DNA of 64,000 nt from JBBPYC01 sp038200275 (GCA_038200275.1 JBBPYC010000042.1:62001-126000), one strand, 5' to 3'. Numbered from the stretch's first letter, positions 1 through 9,729 are shown. The notes: generated by a model from the letters alone, not told the origin. Made by a program: numbers and translations.

Positions 1-108
1 GCCAACGCTTGTTGCGCCTCGGACGTTGCGGGTTCGGCCGCCGTTGATCCAGCGATTCGGCCTTGCTGACTTCCTCTTTGGTTGACTTCCCCTGCAAAGG
101 TTTTGCTC
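1..108. other. Left edge, no gene recognised
   Basis: This stretch lies upstream of the Bug-family gene. Open frames cross it on both strands but none carries a motif I recognise, and no start codon with a ribosome-binding site is visible. It could be the end of a gene truncated by the window border, or the promoter region of the following gene. Confidence 0.3.
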
Positions 109-1098
109 ATGATCCGTTGCGTCGCTGTGTCTGCTGGTTTGTCGTTGCTTGCTGCGCTGCTGCTCGCTGCAAGCGCCCAAGCCCAGGCCCAGTTCGCCCC
201 GTACCCGAATCAGGCCATCCGGTTGCTGGTGCCGTTCGCGGCCGGCGGCAGTTCCGACATCGTGGCGCGCGCCATTGCTGATCCGCTGGGCAAGGCGATC
301 GGCACCTCGGTCATTGTGGAAAACCGCAGTGGCGGCGGCGGGGCGGTCGGTGCAGCGGAGACGGCCAGGGCGACGCCGGACGGCTACTCGCTTGGCGTTG
401 CAACCGTGTCGACCACGGCCACGATCCCCGCGATCAATCCGAAGGTGCCATACGACCCCATCGTTGACTTCACGCCGATCATCAACATTGCGGCTGTGCC
501 GAGCGTACTGGCCGTAAACCCCTCGTTCCCAGCGAAAGACCTGGCCGGCTTGCTGGCGGAACTCAAACGCAACCCGTCGAAGTACGCGTTCGCCACGGCG
601 AGCACCGGCGGTAGCGGGCACCTGCAGATGGAATTGTTCAAAAGCCTGACCGGCACCGCGATCATGCACGTGCCGTACCGGGGCTCCGGCCTCGCGTTGA
701 ACGACACGGTGGCTGGCCAAGTACCGATGATCTTCGACAACCTGCCGTCCACTTTGCCGTTCATCAAGGACGGTCGGCTGGTGGCGATTGCGATCACTGC
801 ACCCGCGCGCCAGTCGTCGTTGCCGAACGTGCCGACGTTCAAGGAAGCGGGTCTGGAGCCCATGAACCGGATGGCGTACTACGGCTTGTACGGGCCGAAG
901 AACCTGTCGGCCGAGATTGTCAACAAGATCCATGCGGGCGTGAAGACCGCACTGGCGGACCCGGCCGTGCGCGAACGCCTCGAAGGCGCTGGCGCGCTGA
1001 CCGTCGGCAACACGCCGGCCCAATTCGCGCAGCAGATCAAGGACACGTTGGCGGTCTACAAAAAAGTGGTTGCCGACGCGAAACCCAAGCTCGACTGA
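109..1098 (+). CDS. Bug-family (TctC-type) periplasmic solute receptor
   Basis: The product is a periplasmic binding protein of the Bug/TctC family, which captures small carboxylates; some members serve tripartite tricarboxylate transporters and many are orphans. The sequence shows an N-terminal signal peptide ending near residue 28 in an Ala/Gln-rich cleavage region. It then shows the family hallmarks YPNQAIRLLVPFAAGGSSD, a glycine-rich loop followed by GTSVIVENRSG, and HVPYRGSG in the middle. The 329-residue length is normal. I chose the ATG at 109 because it leaves a compact signal peptide; an in-frame TTG at 82 is an alternative. No TctA/TctB membrane genes are adjacent, so this is an orphan receptor here. 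The ligand cannot be predicted. Confidence 0.9.
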   Translation: MIRCVAVSAGLSLLAALLLAASAQAQAQFAPYPNQAIRLLVPFAAGGSSDIVARAIADPLGKAIGTSVIVENRSGGGGAVGAAETARATPDGYSLGVATVSTTATIPAINPKVPYDPIVDFTPIINIAAVPSVLAVNPSFPAKDLAGLLAELKRNPSKYAFATASTGGSGHLQMELFKSLTGTAIMHVPYRGSGLALNDTVAGQVPMIFDNLPSTLPFIKDGRLVAIAITAPARQSSLPNVPTFKEAGLEPMNRMAYYGLYGPKNLSAEIVNKIHAGVKTALADPAVRERLEGAGALTVGNTPAQFAQQIKDTLAVYKKVVADAKPKLD

Positions 1099-1116
1099 GA
1101 ACGCAGTCGCTTCGGA

Positions 1117-1992
1117 TCAGCTGGTGGTTCGGCGCATCTGATCGGCAGCGAACAGCTCGTTGAGCACGCGCCCGGAAGCGGCATCGGCCAAGCCGTCGAA
1201 CCGCCCATCGGCCAGCGCCGTCGCGGCCCGCATGACACCGCCCCAGGCAGTTCGTGCCAGCGCGCCGCCAGTGCTGATGCGCCGCACGCCGAGTTCGGCG
1301 ATCGCTGCCACGGTCAGGTCGCTGGTCCAGCCCACGAGCAGATTCACTGGCTTGGGTGACACCGCAGCCACCACCGCCGCAATCTCTTCACGCGTGCGGA
1401 TGCCGGGCGCGTACAGGCAGTCGGCGCCGGCTTGCGCATAGGCTTTGAGCCGCGCGATCGTTTCCTCCAGATCCGGACGGCCGAACAGAAAGCATTCGGC
1501 GCGACCGACCAGCAAGGTGTCACCACCCGCCGCGTCGATCGCCCGACGCGCAGCACGCATGCGCTCGGTGGCTTCATCAACCGAAAACAGTGGATGCGCG
1601 GCATCGCCGGTTGAGTCTTCGATCGACAATCCCGCAACGCCGGCTTCAACGGCCAGCCCCACGCTGATTGCCAGCTCTGCCGAACTGGCCGCGAAGCCGC
1701 TTTCGAAATCCGCATTTACCGGCAAGTCGGTCGCCGCGACCAATTCGGCCAGATGCGCAATCGCCATTTCGCGCGTGATGCCGTTGTCTGGATGGCCACG
1801 CGTCCAGGCGAAGCCCGAGCTGGTCGACGCCAGCGCCTTGAAGCCCAGGCTCTGCAGGTAACGCGCGCTGCCGATGTCCCAGGGATTGGGCAGTACGAAG
1901 CAGCCACCTTGGTGGAGCGCGTGGAACGTGCGCCGCTTGTCGGCGATGGAGGCGGTCGGGTTGGTGAATGGGTTGGCGCAAGGGTTCTGCAT
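1117..1992 (-). CDS. Isocitrate lyase / PEP mutase superfamily protein
   Basis: This is a 291-residue TIM-barrel enzyme of the phosphoenolpyruvate mutase / 2-methylisocitrate lyase superfamily, which breaks or forms C-C or P-C bonds next to a carboxylate with a divalent metal. Visible signatures are the N-terminal HQGGCFVLPNPWDIGSAR substrate loop, a metal-binding DFESG strand near residue 95, GLSIEDS, LVGRAECF and ADCLYAPGIR. It lacks the KKCGH motif of true isocitrate lyases, which places it with the short uncharacterised PEP-mutase-like group. It faces the Bug gene and diverges from xerD with about 80 bases between starts. Substrate unknown; oxaloacetate or a 2-hydroxy-acid lyase activity is possible. 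Confidence 0.85.
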   Translation of the reverse strand: MQNPCANPFTNPTASIADKRRTFHALHQGGCFVLPNPWDIGSARYLQSLGFKALASTSSGFAWTRGHPDNGITREMAIAHLAELVAATDLPVNADFESGFAASSAELAISVGLAVEAGVAGLSIEDSTGDAAHPLFSVDEATERMRAARRAIDAAGGDTLLVGRAECFLFGRPDLEETIARLKAYAQAGADCLYAPGIRTREEIAAVVAAVSPKPVNLLVGWTSDLTVAAIAELGVRRISTGGALARTAWGGVMRAATALADGRFDGLADAASGRVLNELFAADQMRRTTS

Positions 1993-2071
1993 GATGAGGC
2001 TTTCAATTGCAACGGCAGGACAGCTGTCAGACCTTTTCTACACTCTGAGGCTTTTATCCGCCACCACCGCA

Positions 2072-2968
2072 ATGACCCCTGCCACGCAAGCGCGCATCGA
2101 CGCGTTCATCGACGCGGTCTGGCTCGAACAGGGCTTGGCAGCGAACACGCTGGCCGCTTATCGGCGCGACCTGAGCATGCTCGCCGACTGGCTTGCCAGC
2201 AATCCAGGGCGTGCGCTTGACGAAGCGGGCGAGGGCGACCTGGCTAGCTATTTTTCGCAGCGACATGCCGAGACGCGTGCCAGCACGGCGAACCGGCGCC
2301 TGACCGTGTTCAAGCGCTACTTCCGCTGGGCACTGCGCGAAGGCACCCTGGTCGCCGACCCCACCGTCAAGCTGTTGACGGCACGACAATCGCTGCGCGT
2401 GCCGCACACGTTGAGCGAAGCGCAAGTCGAGGCGCTGCTGGCCGCGCCCGACGTCGACGCCCCGCTGGGCCTGCGCGACCGTGCAATGCTCGAGTTGATG
2501 TATGCAAGCGGCTTGCGCGTGAGCGAGTTGGTCGGCTTGCAGATGCCTAACCTGGGACTTAACGAAGGCGTGGTGCGCGTGCTCGGCAAGGGCTCGAAAG
2601 AGCGACTCGTGCCGTTCGGCGAAGTGGCACGCCATTGGCTGGAACGCTATCTCAGCGAAGCGCGTGGTGAGCTGCTCGGCGCGCAGCAGAGCGCCGACCT
2701 GTTCGTGACCCGCCGCGGCAGCGGCATGACGCGCGTGATGTTCTGGATGATTGTCAAGAAACACGCAGCGGCCGCCGACGTGCGCGTGCCGCTGTCGCCT
2801 CACACCTTGCGCCATGCGTTCGCGACGCATCTGCTGAATCACGGCGCCGACCTGCGCGCGGTGCAGCTGCTGCTGGGTCACGCAGACATCTCGACCACCA
2901 CCATCTACACGCACGTGGCGCGTGAGCGGCTTCAGCAACTGCACGCAAAGCACCATCCGCGGGGGTGA
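2072..2968 (+). CDS. xerD: Tyrosine recombinase XerD
   Basis: The 298-residue product matches the usual XerD length. XerD works with XerC at dif to resolve chromosome dimers. The N-terminal SAM-like core-binding domain (about 1-90) contains IDAFIDAVWLEQGLAANTL. The catalytic domain shows the first Arg in ASGLRVSEL, the Lys in GKGSKERLVPFG, the HxxR box in PHTLRHAFATHLL, a late His in LLGHADIST and the nucleophile Tyr in TTTIYTHVA. I placed the start at the ATG beginning MTPATQARI; the open frame runs further upstream but overlaps the promoter of the divergent gene. A chromosomal XerD is more likely than a phage integrase because of length and sequence. Confidence 0.95.
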   Translation: MTPATQARIDAFIDAVWLEQGLAANTLAAYRRDLSMLADWLASNPGRALDEAGEGDLASYFSQRHAETRASTANRRLTVFKRYFRWALREGTLVADPTVKLLTARQSLRVPHTLSEAQVEALLAAPDVDAPLGLRDRAMLELMYASGLRVSELVGLQMPNLGLNEGVVRVLGKGSKERLVPFGEVARHWLERYLSEARGELLGAQQSADLFVTRRGSGMTRVMFWMIVKKHAAAADVRVPLSPHTLRHAFATHLLNHGADLRAVQLLLGHADISTTTIYTHVARERLQQLHAKHHPRG

Positions 2969-3068
2969 CCTAGGGCTAACCCTCGAAACGATTGAAAAGT
3001 CAGATCACGATCAGTCTCAAGTGGTTAGCATCCAATTTGCCAAAAAAATACAACCGATAGGTGCCTGC

Positions 3069-3380
3069 ATGGAGATGACGGAACTGGAGCAACGGATAGC
3101 AAATCATCCGAAGTACCAAGAGCTGAAAGCCCGACGCTCGCGCTTCGGCTGGACGCTGACGATCGCGATGTTGATCGTCTACTATGGCTTCATCGGCCTG
3201 ATCGCCTTCGACAAGGAGCTGCTGTTCAAGCGCATCGGCGCCGGTGTGATGACCTGGGGCATGCCGATCGGTTTCGGCGTGATCATCTTCACCATCATCA
3301 TCACGGCGATCTATGTGCGGCGGGCCAACAGCACCTATGACGCGCTGACCGAAGACATCGTGCGGAGCGTGCAGCGATGA
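3069..3380 (+). CDS. DUF485 inner-membrane protein (YjcH-like)
   Basis: This small membrane protein of 103 residues belongs to DUF485, the partner almost always encoded just before the acetate permease ActP. It shows the conserved start HPKYQELKARRSRFGW and two hydrophobic segments (about residues 28-48 and 62-88) separated by a short charged loop. The start is the ATG giving MEMTELEQRI. Its stop codon overlaps the actP start (ATGA), so the two are translationally coupled. An accessory role in acetate uptake is inferred from this genetic linkage. Confidence 0.9.
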   Translation: MEMTELEQRIANHPKYQELKARRSRFGWTLTIAMLIVYYGFIGLIAFDKELLFKRIGAGVMTWGMPIGFGVIIFTIIITAIYVRRANSTYDALTEDIVRSVQR

Positions 3381-5107
3381 GCCGCGACCATTTGAAGACT
3401 CTCACTGCTGGCGCACTGGCGCTGGTCGCCCTGTCCAGTACGACCGTTGCGCTGGCCGCCGGTGCCGACCTGGGCCAAGCTGAGAAACAGGCGACCAATT
3501 GGACGGCAATTGCGATGTTCGCGGCGTTCGTGCTTCTCACCCTGTTCATCACCAAGTGGGCCGCCGCCAAGACCAAATCGGCTGCCGATTTCTACACCGC
3601 CGGCGGCGGCATCACGGGTTTTCAGAACGGCCTGGCCATCGCGGGCGACTACATGTCGGCCGCCTCGTTCCTCGGCATTTCAGCCGCGGTGATGGCGAGT
3701 GGCTTCGACGGCCTGATCTATTCGATCGGTTTTCTCGTCGGCTGGCCGGTCGTGACGTTTCTGCTGGCAGAGCGGTTGCGCAACCTCGGCAAATTCACGT
3801 TCGCCGACGTGGCTGCGTTTCGCTTCAAGCAAGCGCCGGTGCGCATCTTCGCGGCGTCCGGCACGCTGGTGGTGGTGGCGTTTTATCTGATAGCGCAGAT
3901 GGTCGGTGCCGGGCAGTTGATCAAGCTGCTGTTCGGCCTTGAGTATTGGATCGCGGTGGTGATCGTTGGCGCGCTGATGATGATCTACGTGCTGTTCGGC
4001 GGCATGACGGCAACCACCTGGGTGCAGATCATCAAGGCCTGCCTGCTACTGGCCGGCGCCAGCTTCATGGCGTTCATGGTGATGTCCAACTTCGGTTTCA
4101 GCCCGGAAGCGGTGTTTGCGAAAGCGGTCGAGGTCAAGACGCAACTGGCTGCGACCGCGGGCAAGGCACCGGCCGATGCGGCGGCTGCCGGCTTCTCGAT
4201 CATGGGCCCGGGCGGATTTGTGAAAGACCCGATCTCGGCGATCAGCTTCGGCATGGCATTGATGTTCGGCACCGCAGGCCTGCCGCACATCCTGATGCGC
4301 TTTTTTACGGTGCCCAACGCCAAGGAAGCGCGCAAATCGGTACTGTGGGCGACCACCTGGATCGGTTACTTTTACCTGTTGACGTTCATTATCGGCTTCG
4401 GCGCGATCATCTATGTGCTGACCAACCCAGGCTTCCTTGATGCGAAAGGTTTGCTGGTGGGCGGCAACAACATGGCGGCAGTGCACCTGGCCAACGCCGT
4501 GGGCGGCAATGTGTTTCTGGGCTTCATTTCGGCGGTCGCGTTCGCAACGATCCTCGCGGTGGTCGCGGGCCTGACGTTGTCGGGTGCATCGGCCGTGTCG
4601 CACGACCTCTACGCTACCGTGATCAAAAACGGCAAAGCGGACAGTGCGAGCGAACTCAGGGTGTCGCGCATCACGGTGCTGGCGCTCGGCGTGGTCGCGG
4701 TCGTGCTGGGCATAGCGTTCGAGAAGCAGAACATCGCATTCATGGTGTCGCTCGCGTTCGCGGTCGCAGCGTCTGCGAACTTCCCTGTGTTACTGATGTC
4801 GGTGCTGTGGAAAGGCTGCACCACGCGCGGCGCCGTGATCGGCGGCTTCCTCGGCCTGATCTCGTCGGTAGCGCTGACGATCGTGTCGCCCGCGGTCTGG
4901 GAGGCGACGCTCATGCATCCGAAAGGCTCGGCCTGGTTCCCGTACACGTCGCCCGCACTGTTCTCGATGACGATCGGCTTCCTCGGCATCTGGCTGTTCT
5001 CCATCACCGACCACAGCAAGCGGGCGGCAGTCGACAAGGCCGGGTTTCTTGCGCAGCAGGTCAGGTCGGAGACCGGCATCGGGGCGTCGGTCGCATCGGG
5101 TCACTGA
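3377..5107 (+). CDS. actP: Cation/acetate symporter ActP
   Basis: This 576-residue sodium:solute symporter (SSS family) takes up acetate and other short carboxylates across the inner membrane. It begins with a cleavable-looking signal sequence ending near LAAGADLG, typical of ActP, followed by about 13 transmembrane helices. Family signatures include ADFYTAGGGITGFQNG, AGDYMSAASFLGIS, GTAGLPHILMRFFTVPNAK and VVAGLTLSGASAVSHDLYA. It overlaps the DUF485 gene by four bases. No acetyl-CoA synthetase gene is adjacent. The region just downstream can form a compound hairpin (GGCGTC at 5120-5125 with GACGCC at 5148-5153, enclosing GGTC/GACC) that may end the transcript. Confidence 0.95.
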   Translation: MSRDHLKTLTAGALALVALSSTTVALAAGADLGQAEKQATNWTAIAMFAAFVLLTLFITKWAAAKTKSAADFYTAGGGITGFQNGLAIAGDYMSAASFLGISAAVMASGFDGLIYSIGFLVGWPVVTFLLAERLRNLGKFTFADVAAFRFKQAPVRIFAASGTLVVVAFYLIAQMVGAGQLIKLLFGLEYWIAVVIVGALMMIYVLFGGMTATTWVQIIKACLLLAGASFMAFMVMSNFGFSPEAVFAKAVEVKTQLAATAGKAPADAAAAGFSIMGPGGFVKDPISAISFGMALMFGTAGLPHILMRFFTVPNAKEARKSVLWATTWIGYFYLLTFIIGFGAIIYVLTNPGFLDAKGLLVGGNNMAAVHLANAVGGNVFLGFISAVAFATILAVVAGLTLSGASAVSHDLYATVIKNGKADSASELRVSRITVLALGVVAVVLGIAFEKQNIAFMVSLAFAVAASANFPVLLMSVLWKGCTTRGAVIGGFLGLISSVALTIVSPAVWEATLMHPKGSAWFPYTSPALFSMTIGFLGIWLFSITDHSKRAAVDKAGFLAQQVRSETGIGASVASGH

Positions 5108-5229
5108 GCGCGTCTTGGCGGCGTCTGATCGCGGTCTTGCGTGACCGGACGCCAGCAACGTTTTGACGCAGTCATGCGGCTGCTGCCATTGCGATTTCGA
5201 CGCGGGGCGATCCTTAGAATGGCGATCGA

Positions 5230-5250
5230 CCGTCGGCCCCGTGCCGACGG
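5230..5250. promoter_or_regulatory. Perfect 8-bp hairpin upstream of the gsi operon
   Basis: CCGTCGGC at 5230-5237 and GCCGACGG at 5243-5250 pair perfectly around a five-base loop. It lies between actP and the ATP-binding protein gene, about 47 bases before the TTG start. There is no following T tract, so a rho-independent terminator is not clear; it may be an operator, a leader hairpin or part of the actP 3' end. Confidence 0.35.
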
Positions 5251-5297
5251 TTCATCTTGAAGATCGCATCGCGCCATAGCGCTGCGGAGAAACCTCG

Positions 5298-7166
5298 TTG
5301 ACGTTGTTGCCTGAACCTGCCGTCGCGAGCGACGACACCGGCCCATTGTTGTCCGTGCGTGGTCTTGGCGTGGATTTCGCAACGCAGCAGGGCGCCTTCT
5401 GTGCGGTGGCTGACCTGAGCTTCGACGTGCAGGCGGGCCGTACCCTGGCGATCGTCGGCGAATCGGGTTCCGGCAAATCGGTCACTGCAGGTGCGATCCT
5501 TCGGCTGACCGAACAAGCGGGCGGCCGGATCGCTGCCGGGAGCGTGTTGTTTCGCAACGGCAGCGGCCATCCGATCGATCTCACAGTCGCCTCGGAAGGC
5601 GCGATACGAGCCATCCGCGGCAACGAGATCGCGATGATTTTTCAGGAGCCGATGACGTCGCTGAACCCGGTGTTCACGGTCGGTGACCAGATTGCCGAAG
5701 CGATCATGCTGCATCAGCGGCAGACGCGGCGGGACGCGCTGCGGCAGGCGCAAGCGCTGTTGGAGAAAGTTCGGATGCCGGATGCGGCACAGATGCTTGG
5801 GCGCTACCCGCATCAGTTGTCTGGCGGCATGCGGCAACGCGTGATGATCGCGATGGCGCTATCGTGCCGGCCCAAGCTGCTGATCGCCGACGAGCCCACC
5901 ACGGCGCTCGACGTGACGATCCAGGCACAGATCTTGAACACCATCCGCGAGTTGCAGCGCGACCTGGGCACTGCGGTCATCTTCATCACGCACGACATGG
6001 GCGTGGTCGCGCAGATGGCCGACGACGTGGTGGTGATGTTGCGTGGGCGAAAAGTCGAGCAGGCAAGCGTCGCTGAGCTGTTCGCTGCACCCAAGCACCC
6101 CTACACCCAGGCGCTGCTCGCCGCTGTGCCGCGGCTGGGCAGCCGAGTTGGCACCGATCTGCCGCTGCGCACCGCGCAGAAGGTGCTGCAAGACGGGCAA
6201 CTGCTTGAACTAGGGCAGGCCCGCCTGCAGGACACCGCACGCTACGACGCACCACTGCTCGAAGTGCGGGGCCTGACGACACGGTTCGATGTCGGCCGTT
6301 CACTGCTCGGGCGCGTCACGCACCGCGTGCATGCGGCTGAGGAAGTCAGCTTTGACATCTACCCCGGTGAGACGCTGGCGCTGGTCGGCGAATCGGGCAG
6401 CGGCAAGTCGACGATCGGCAAGACCTTGCAGCAGTTGATTGCGCCCACGGCCGGCACGGTGCGCTACGCGGGTGAAGAAATCTTTGCGATGAATGCGGCC
6501 GGGCGCCGCCGGCTGCGCCAGCAGATCCAATACATTTTTCAAGATCCGTTTGCGGCGCTCGACCCGCGCAAGCCGGTGGCGTTCAGCATCGCCGAACCGA
6601 TCCGCACGCATCGGTTGCTGGACGGTAGCCAGGCGATCAATCGGCGTGTGGCCGAGCTGCTGGAGCAGGTCGGACTGAAGCCCGAGCACGCAGCGCGTTA
6701 TCCGCATGAGTTCTCGGGCGGCCAGCGTCAGCGCGTCTGCATCGCGCGGGCGCTGGCCAGCAACCCGCAGCTCATCATTGCGGACGAATCGGTCTCGGCG
6801 CTTGATGTGTCGATTCAGGCGCAGATCCTGAACCTGATGATGGACCTGCAGCGCCAACGCGGCCTGTCGTACCTGTTCATTACGCACGACATGGCGGTGG
6901 TGGAACAGGTGAGCCACCGGGTCGCGGTGCTCTACCTTGGCCAGATCGTCGAGATCGGCACGCGGCGGCAAATCTTCGAGTCGCCGCAGCACGCCTACAC
7001 GCGCAAGCTGCTGTCGGCGATTCCCATCGCCGAGCTAGGCCGGGCGATCGACACCACGCTGCTGCAAGGCGAAATCCCAAGCCCGGTACGCCGTGTGGGC
7101 AACGCGCCGGCGATCCTGGTTTTGCACGATCATGCACCGGGCCATCGGGTCGCCGCCGCTGGTTGA
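5298..7166 (+). CDS. gsiA: Glutathione/oligopeptide ABC importer, fused double ATPase (GsiA-like)
   Basis: This 622-residue protein carries two complete ABC nucleotide-binding domains in one chain, the architecture of GsiA (about 623 residues), the ATPase of the glutathione importer. Domain 1 has Walker A GESGSGKS at residues 54-61, MIFQEPMTSLNPVFTVG, YPHQLSGGMRQR and LLIADEPTTALDVT. Domain 2 repeats these with GESGSGKST near residue 365, IFQDPFAALDPRKP, FSGGQRQRVCIARAL and IADESVSALDVS. Translation starts at a TTG, supported by a GGAGA ribosome-binding site 7 bases upstream. It heads a five-gene set with binding protein, two permeases and an M14 peptidase. Other dipeptide importers can share this fusion, so the glutathione assignment is probable rather than proven. 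Confidence 0.88.
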   Translation: MTLLPEPAVASDDTGPLLSVRGLGVDFATQQGAFCAVADLSFDVQAGRTLAIVGESGSGKSVTAGAILRLTEQAGGRIAAGSVLFRNGSGHPIDLTVASEGAIRAIRGNEIAMIFQEPMTSLNPVFTVGDQIAEAIMLHQRQTRRDALRQAQALLEKVRMPDAAQMLGRYPHQLSGGMRQRVMIAMALSCRPKLLIADEPTTALDVTIQAQILNTIRELQRDLGTAVIFITHDMGVVAQMADDVVVMLRGRKVEQASVAELFAAPKHPYTQALLAAVPRLGSRVGTDLPLRTAQKVLQDGQLLELGQARLQDTARYDAPLLEVRGLTTRFDVGRSLLGRVTHRVHAAEEVSFDIYPGETLALVGESGSGKSTIGKTLQQLIAPTAGTVRYAGEEIFAMNAAGRRRLRQQIQYIFQDPFAALDPRKPVAFSIAEPIRTHRLLDGSQAINRRVAELLEQVGLKPEHAARYPHEFSGGQRQRVCIARALASNPQLIIADESVSALDVSIQAQILNLMMDLQRQRGLSYLFITHDMAVVEQVSHRVAVLYLGQIVEIGTRRQIFESPQHAYTRKLLSAIPIAELGRAIDTTLLQGEIPSPVRRVGNAPAILVLHDHAPGHRVAAAG

Positions 7167-7245
7167 AGCCGCATGGCGTGCTGCCTGCAAAATTCATGCT
7201 CCTTTCATGCTCATCCACCGCACCGAAATCCACAAGGAACCGACC

Positions 7246-8778
7246 ATGACGACTTCCCGCACATCGCTCAAGGCATTGACCGCCGCATTGATCCTCGGCG
7301 GCTGCCTGGGCGCGGCCACGCCCGCTGCCCAAGCCGCCGGCACACTGACCGTGGCGTTGAATCAGGACGCAGGCAGTTGGGACCCGATCGACACGTTCGT
7401 GACCTACTGGGGTTCGATCGGTGGCAACGTGTATGACGGGCTGACGATGCGCGATGCGGACATGAAGCTGCAGCCGGGTCTCGCCACGAGTTGGGAGCTG
7501 CTTGATGACAACAGCCGCATCCGCTTCAAGCTGCGCTCAGGCGTCACGTTTCACAACGGCGAGCCGTTCAACGCGGAATCCGTCAAGTACACGTTCGACC
7601 GCTTGCTCGGGACTGAAGGCAGCAAGGGTCCGCAACGCTCGAACTACACGTCGATCGACAAGGTCGTTGTGGTGGACGACTCGACGGTTGATTTCATGAT
7701 GAAGCAGCCCGACCCGGTGATCTTCACCAAGCTGGCGGGCTACGGCGCGATGATCGTGCCGCCGAAGTACATCCAGGAAAAGGGGGAGGACTACTTCAAC
7801 ACGCACCCGGTAGGCACCGGCCCATTCAAGTTCAAGGACTATCAACCGAAGGTCAGCCTGACGCTGGAGCGCAACGATGCGTACTGGGGCGGCAAGCCGA
7901 AGCTCGATCAAGTGATGTTCCGGTTCATCGCTGAGCCCGCCACGCAAGCAGCCGAGCTGCAAGCCGGACGGCTTGATGTCGCCACCTTGATCCCGCTGAG
8001 CTTGATCGACACGATCAACAAGTCGGACAACGCAAAGATCGTCTCCACGCCTGGGCCGGTCGCAGTTACCTTGCGCTTCAACACCACCACCGGCATCACC
8101 AAGGACCGCGAAGTCCGCCGTGCGTTGACGATGGCGGTTGACCGCAGTGCCATCGCCAAGCAGATCCTGATGGGGCATGCGCAACCAATCGCCAGCTTCC
8201 AGGGAGCTCTGTCGTTTGGCTACGACCCGGCACTGAAGCCGTTGCCGTTCGACCCGGCGGCGGCCAAGAAGATGCTTGAGAAGGCCGGCGTCAAGCCCGG
8301 CTCGCAAGTGCAGATCGACGTGCGCGGCAACGACAGCACGTTTGGTGAAGTGGCACAAGCCGTGGCGGCCTATCTGCAAGGCGTGGGCGTGCGTGCCACG
8401 ATCAAGCCGTATGAGACCGCGGTGTTGATCAACGACATCATTCCGGGCTGGAAGGTGGGTGAGCTGCATCAATTCAACTGGGGGGGCTGGACCTATGATT
8501 TCGACAACACCGCGTACTTGATCTATCACTCCGGCCAGAAGTGGAATCCTGTGTACAAGGACGAGAAGCTCGACGCGCTGCTTGAATCGCAGCGCCAGAC
8601 CTACGACGTAGACGCACGCCGCAAGACATTGCGCGAGGTGGCGGCCTATGTGGCCGACCAAGCGTTCGACATGCCGATGTACAGCCTCGACACCATCGTC
8701 GGCTTGAACAAGCGCGTGAAGGATCTGTCGGTGCCGGGTGACATCCGATTCCGCTTCGTGAACGCAAGCGTCGAGTAA
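7246..8778 (+). CDS. gsiB: Peptide/glutathione ABC importer, periplasmic binding protein (GsiB-like)
   Basis: This SBP_bac_5 family receptor of 510 residues delivers peptides or glutathione to the adjoining permeases. It has a signal peptide ending around TPAAQAAG (near residue 28). The family core follows: GNVYDGLTMRDADMKLQPGLATSWE, FKLRSGVTFHNGEPFNAESVKYTFDR, HPVGTGPFKF and the C-terminal RKTLREVAAYVADQAFDMPMY. An AAGGA site lies 7 bases before the chosen ATG; an earlier in-frame ATG at 7207 lacks one. It follows the ATPase gene by 79 bases and precedes the permease pair. The ligand is inferred only from the GsiA-like ATPase and operon order. Confidence 0.87.
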   Translation: MTTSRTSLKALTAALILGGCLGAATPAAQAAGTLTVALNQDAGSWDPIDTFVTYWGSIGGNVYDGLTMRDADMKLQPGLATSWELLDDNSRIRFKLRSGVTFHNGEPFNAESVKYTFDRLLGTEGSKGPQRSNYTSIDKVVVVDDSTVDFMMKQPDPVIFTKLAGYGAMIVPPKYIQEKGEDYFNTHPVGTGPFKFKDYQPKVSLTLERNDAYWGGKPKLDQVMFRFIAEPATQAAELQAGRLDVATLIPLSLIDTINKSDNAKIVSTPGPVAVTLRFNTTTGITKDREVRRALTMAVDRSAIAKQILMGHAQPIASFQGALSFGYDPALKPLPFDPAAAKKMLEKAGVKPGSQVQIDVRGNDSTFGEVAQAVAAYLQGVGVRATIKPYETAVLINDIIPGWKVGELHQFNWGGWTYDFDNTAYLIYHSGQKWNPVYKDEKLDALLESQRQTYDVDARRKTLREVAAYVADQAFDMPMYSLDTIVGLNKRVKDLSVPGDIRFRFVNASVE

Positions 8779-8805
8779 CGACGGCTTCAGCGTTCAGCAA
8801 AAAAC

Positions 8806-9729
8806 ATGGCCGGCTTCCTGCTCAAGCGCCTGTTGCAGGCGATGTTCGTGATCGTTGCCGTGACGCTGCTCGTGTCTTACGCGATCCGGCTCACTGGCGA
8901 CCCGGCGTTGATGCTGAGCCAGGGATCGGGCAGCGTGAACGAAGCCGATCTGGACAACATCCGGCAGGCATTGGGGTTGAACCGGCCGTTCTACGTGCAG
9001 TACTTGACCTACCTGCAGGGCATGCTGCAAGGCGACTTCGGCCGCAGCTTCATCGGCGGCACGCCGGTCGCGCGGCTGATCTCGGACGCGCTGCCGGCCA
9101 CGCTGATGCTGGCGTTCACGTCCGTGCTCGCATCGATCGTGATCTCGATTCCGCTGGGCATCCGTGCGGCGGTAAAGCGTGGCAAGCCGGTCGATCAGGT
9201 CATCCGCATCGTGTCGCTGGTGGGCCTGTCGTTTCCGAACTTCTGGCTTGCGCTGATGCTCGTGCTGCTGCTTTCGATCACATTTCCGCTGCTGCCGCCG
9301 TCGGGCTGGAACGGTGCAGCGAGTCTCGTGATGCCGTCGCTGACGATGGCGATCATTTTGAGCGCGACTAACATCCGGCTGGTGCGCACCACGATGCTCG
9401 AGACGCTGTCGGCGCAGTACATCACGGTGGCGCGCAGCAAGGGTTTGTCGGAGCGCGTGGTGCTCTACAAGCACGCGCTGCGCAATTGTGCGATTCCGCT
9501 GGTGACCTATCTGGGTCTGCAGTTCGGTGGCCTGATCGGTGGCATTGTCGTGATCGAGAAAGTCTTCAACTGGCCCGGCATGGGCACGCTTGCGTTCGAT
9601 GCGATTGGCGCCCGCGACTATCCGGTGTTGCAAGGAACGGTGACGGTCCTTGCGATCGTGATCGTCTTGGTCAATCTGGCGGTGGACGTGGCGTACGGCG
9701 TCATCGATCCGCGGATTCGCACGCGATGA
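8806..9729 (+). CDS. gsiC: Peptide/glutathione ABC importer, permease (GsiC-like)
   Basis: This inner-membrane permease of 307 residues belongs to the DppB/GsiC family. It starts MAGFLLKRLLQAMFVIVAVTLLV (first helix), has the periplasmic loop LGLNRPFYVQYLTYLQGMLQGDFGRS, and ends with the EAA-type cytoplasmic loop around ARSKGLSERVVLYKHALRNC that docks on the ATPase. Six helices are expected. It lies 27 bases after the binding protein gene, and its stop overlaps the next start (ATGA), indicating coupling with the second permease. Confidence 0.9.
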   Translation: MAGFLLKRLLQAMFVIVAVTLLVSYAIRLTGDPALMLSQGSGSVNEADLDNIRQALGLNRPFYVQYLTYLQGMLQGDFGRSFIGGTPVARLISDALPATLMLAFTSVLASIVISIPLGIRAAVKRGKPVDQVIRIVSLVGLSFPNFWLALMLVLLLSITFPLLPPSGWNGAASLVMPSLTMAIILSATNIRLVRTTMLETLSAQYITVARSKGLSERVVLYKHALRNCAIPLVTYLGLQFGGLIGGIVVIEKVFNWPGMGTLAFDAIGARDYPVLQGTVTVLAIVIVLVNLAVDVAYGVIDPRIRTR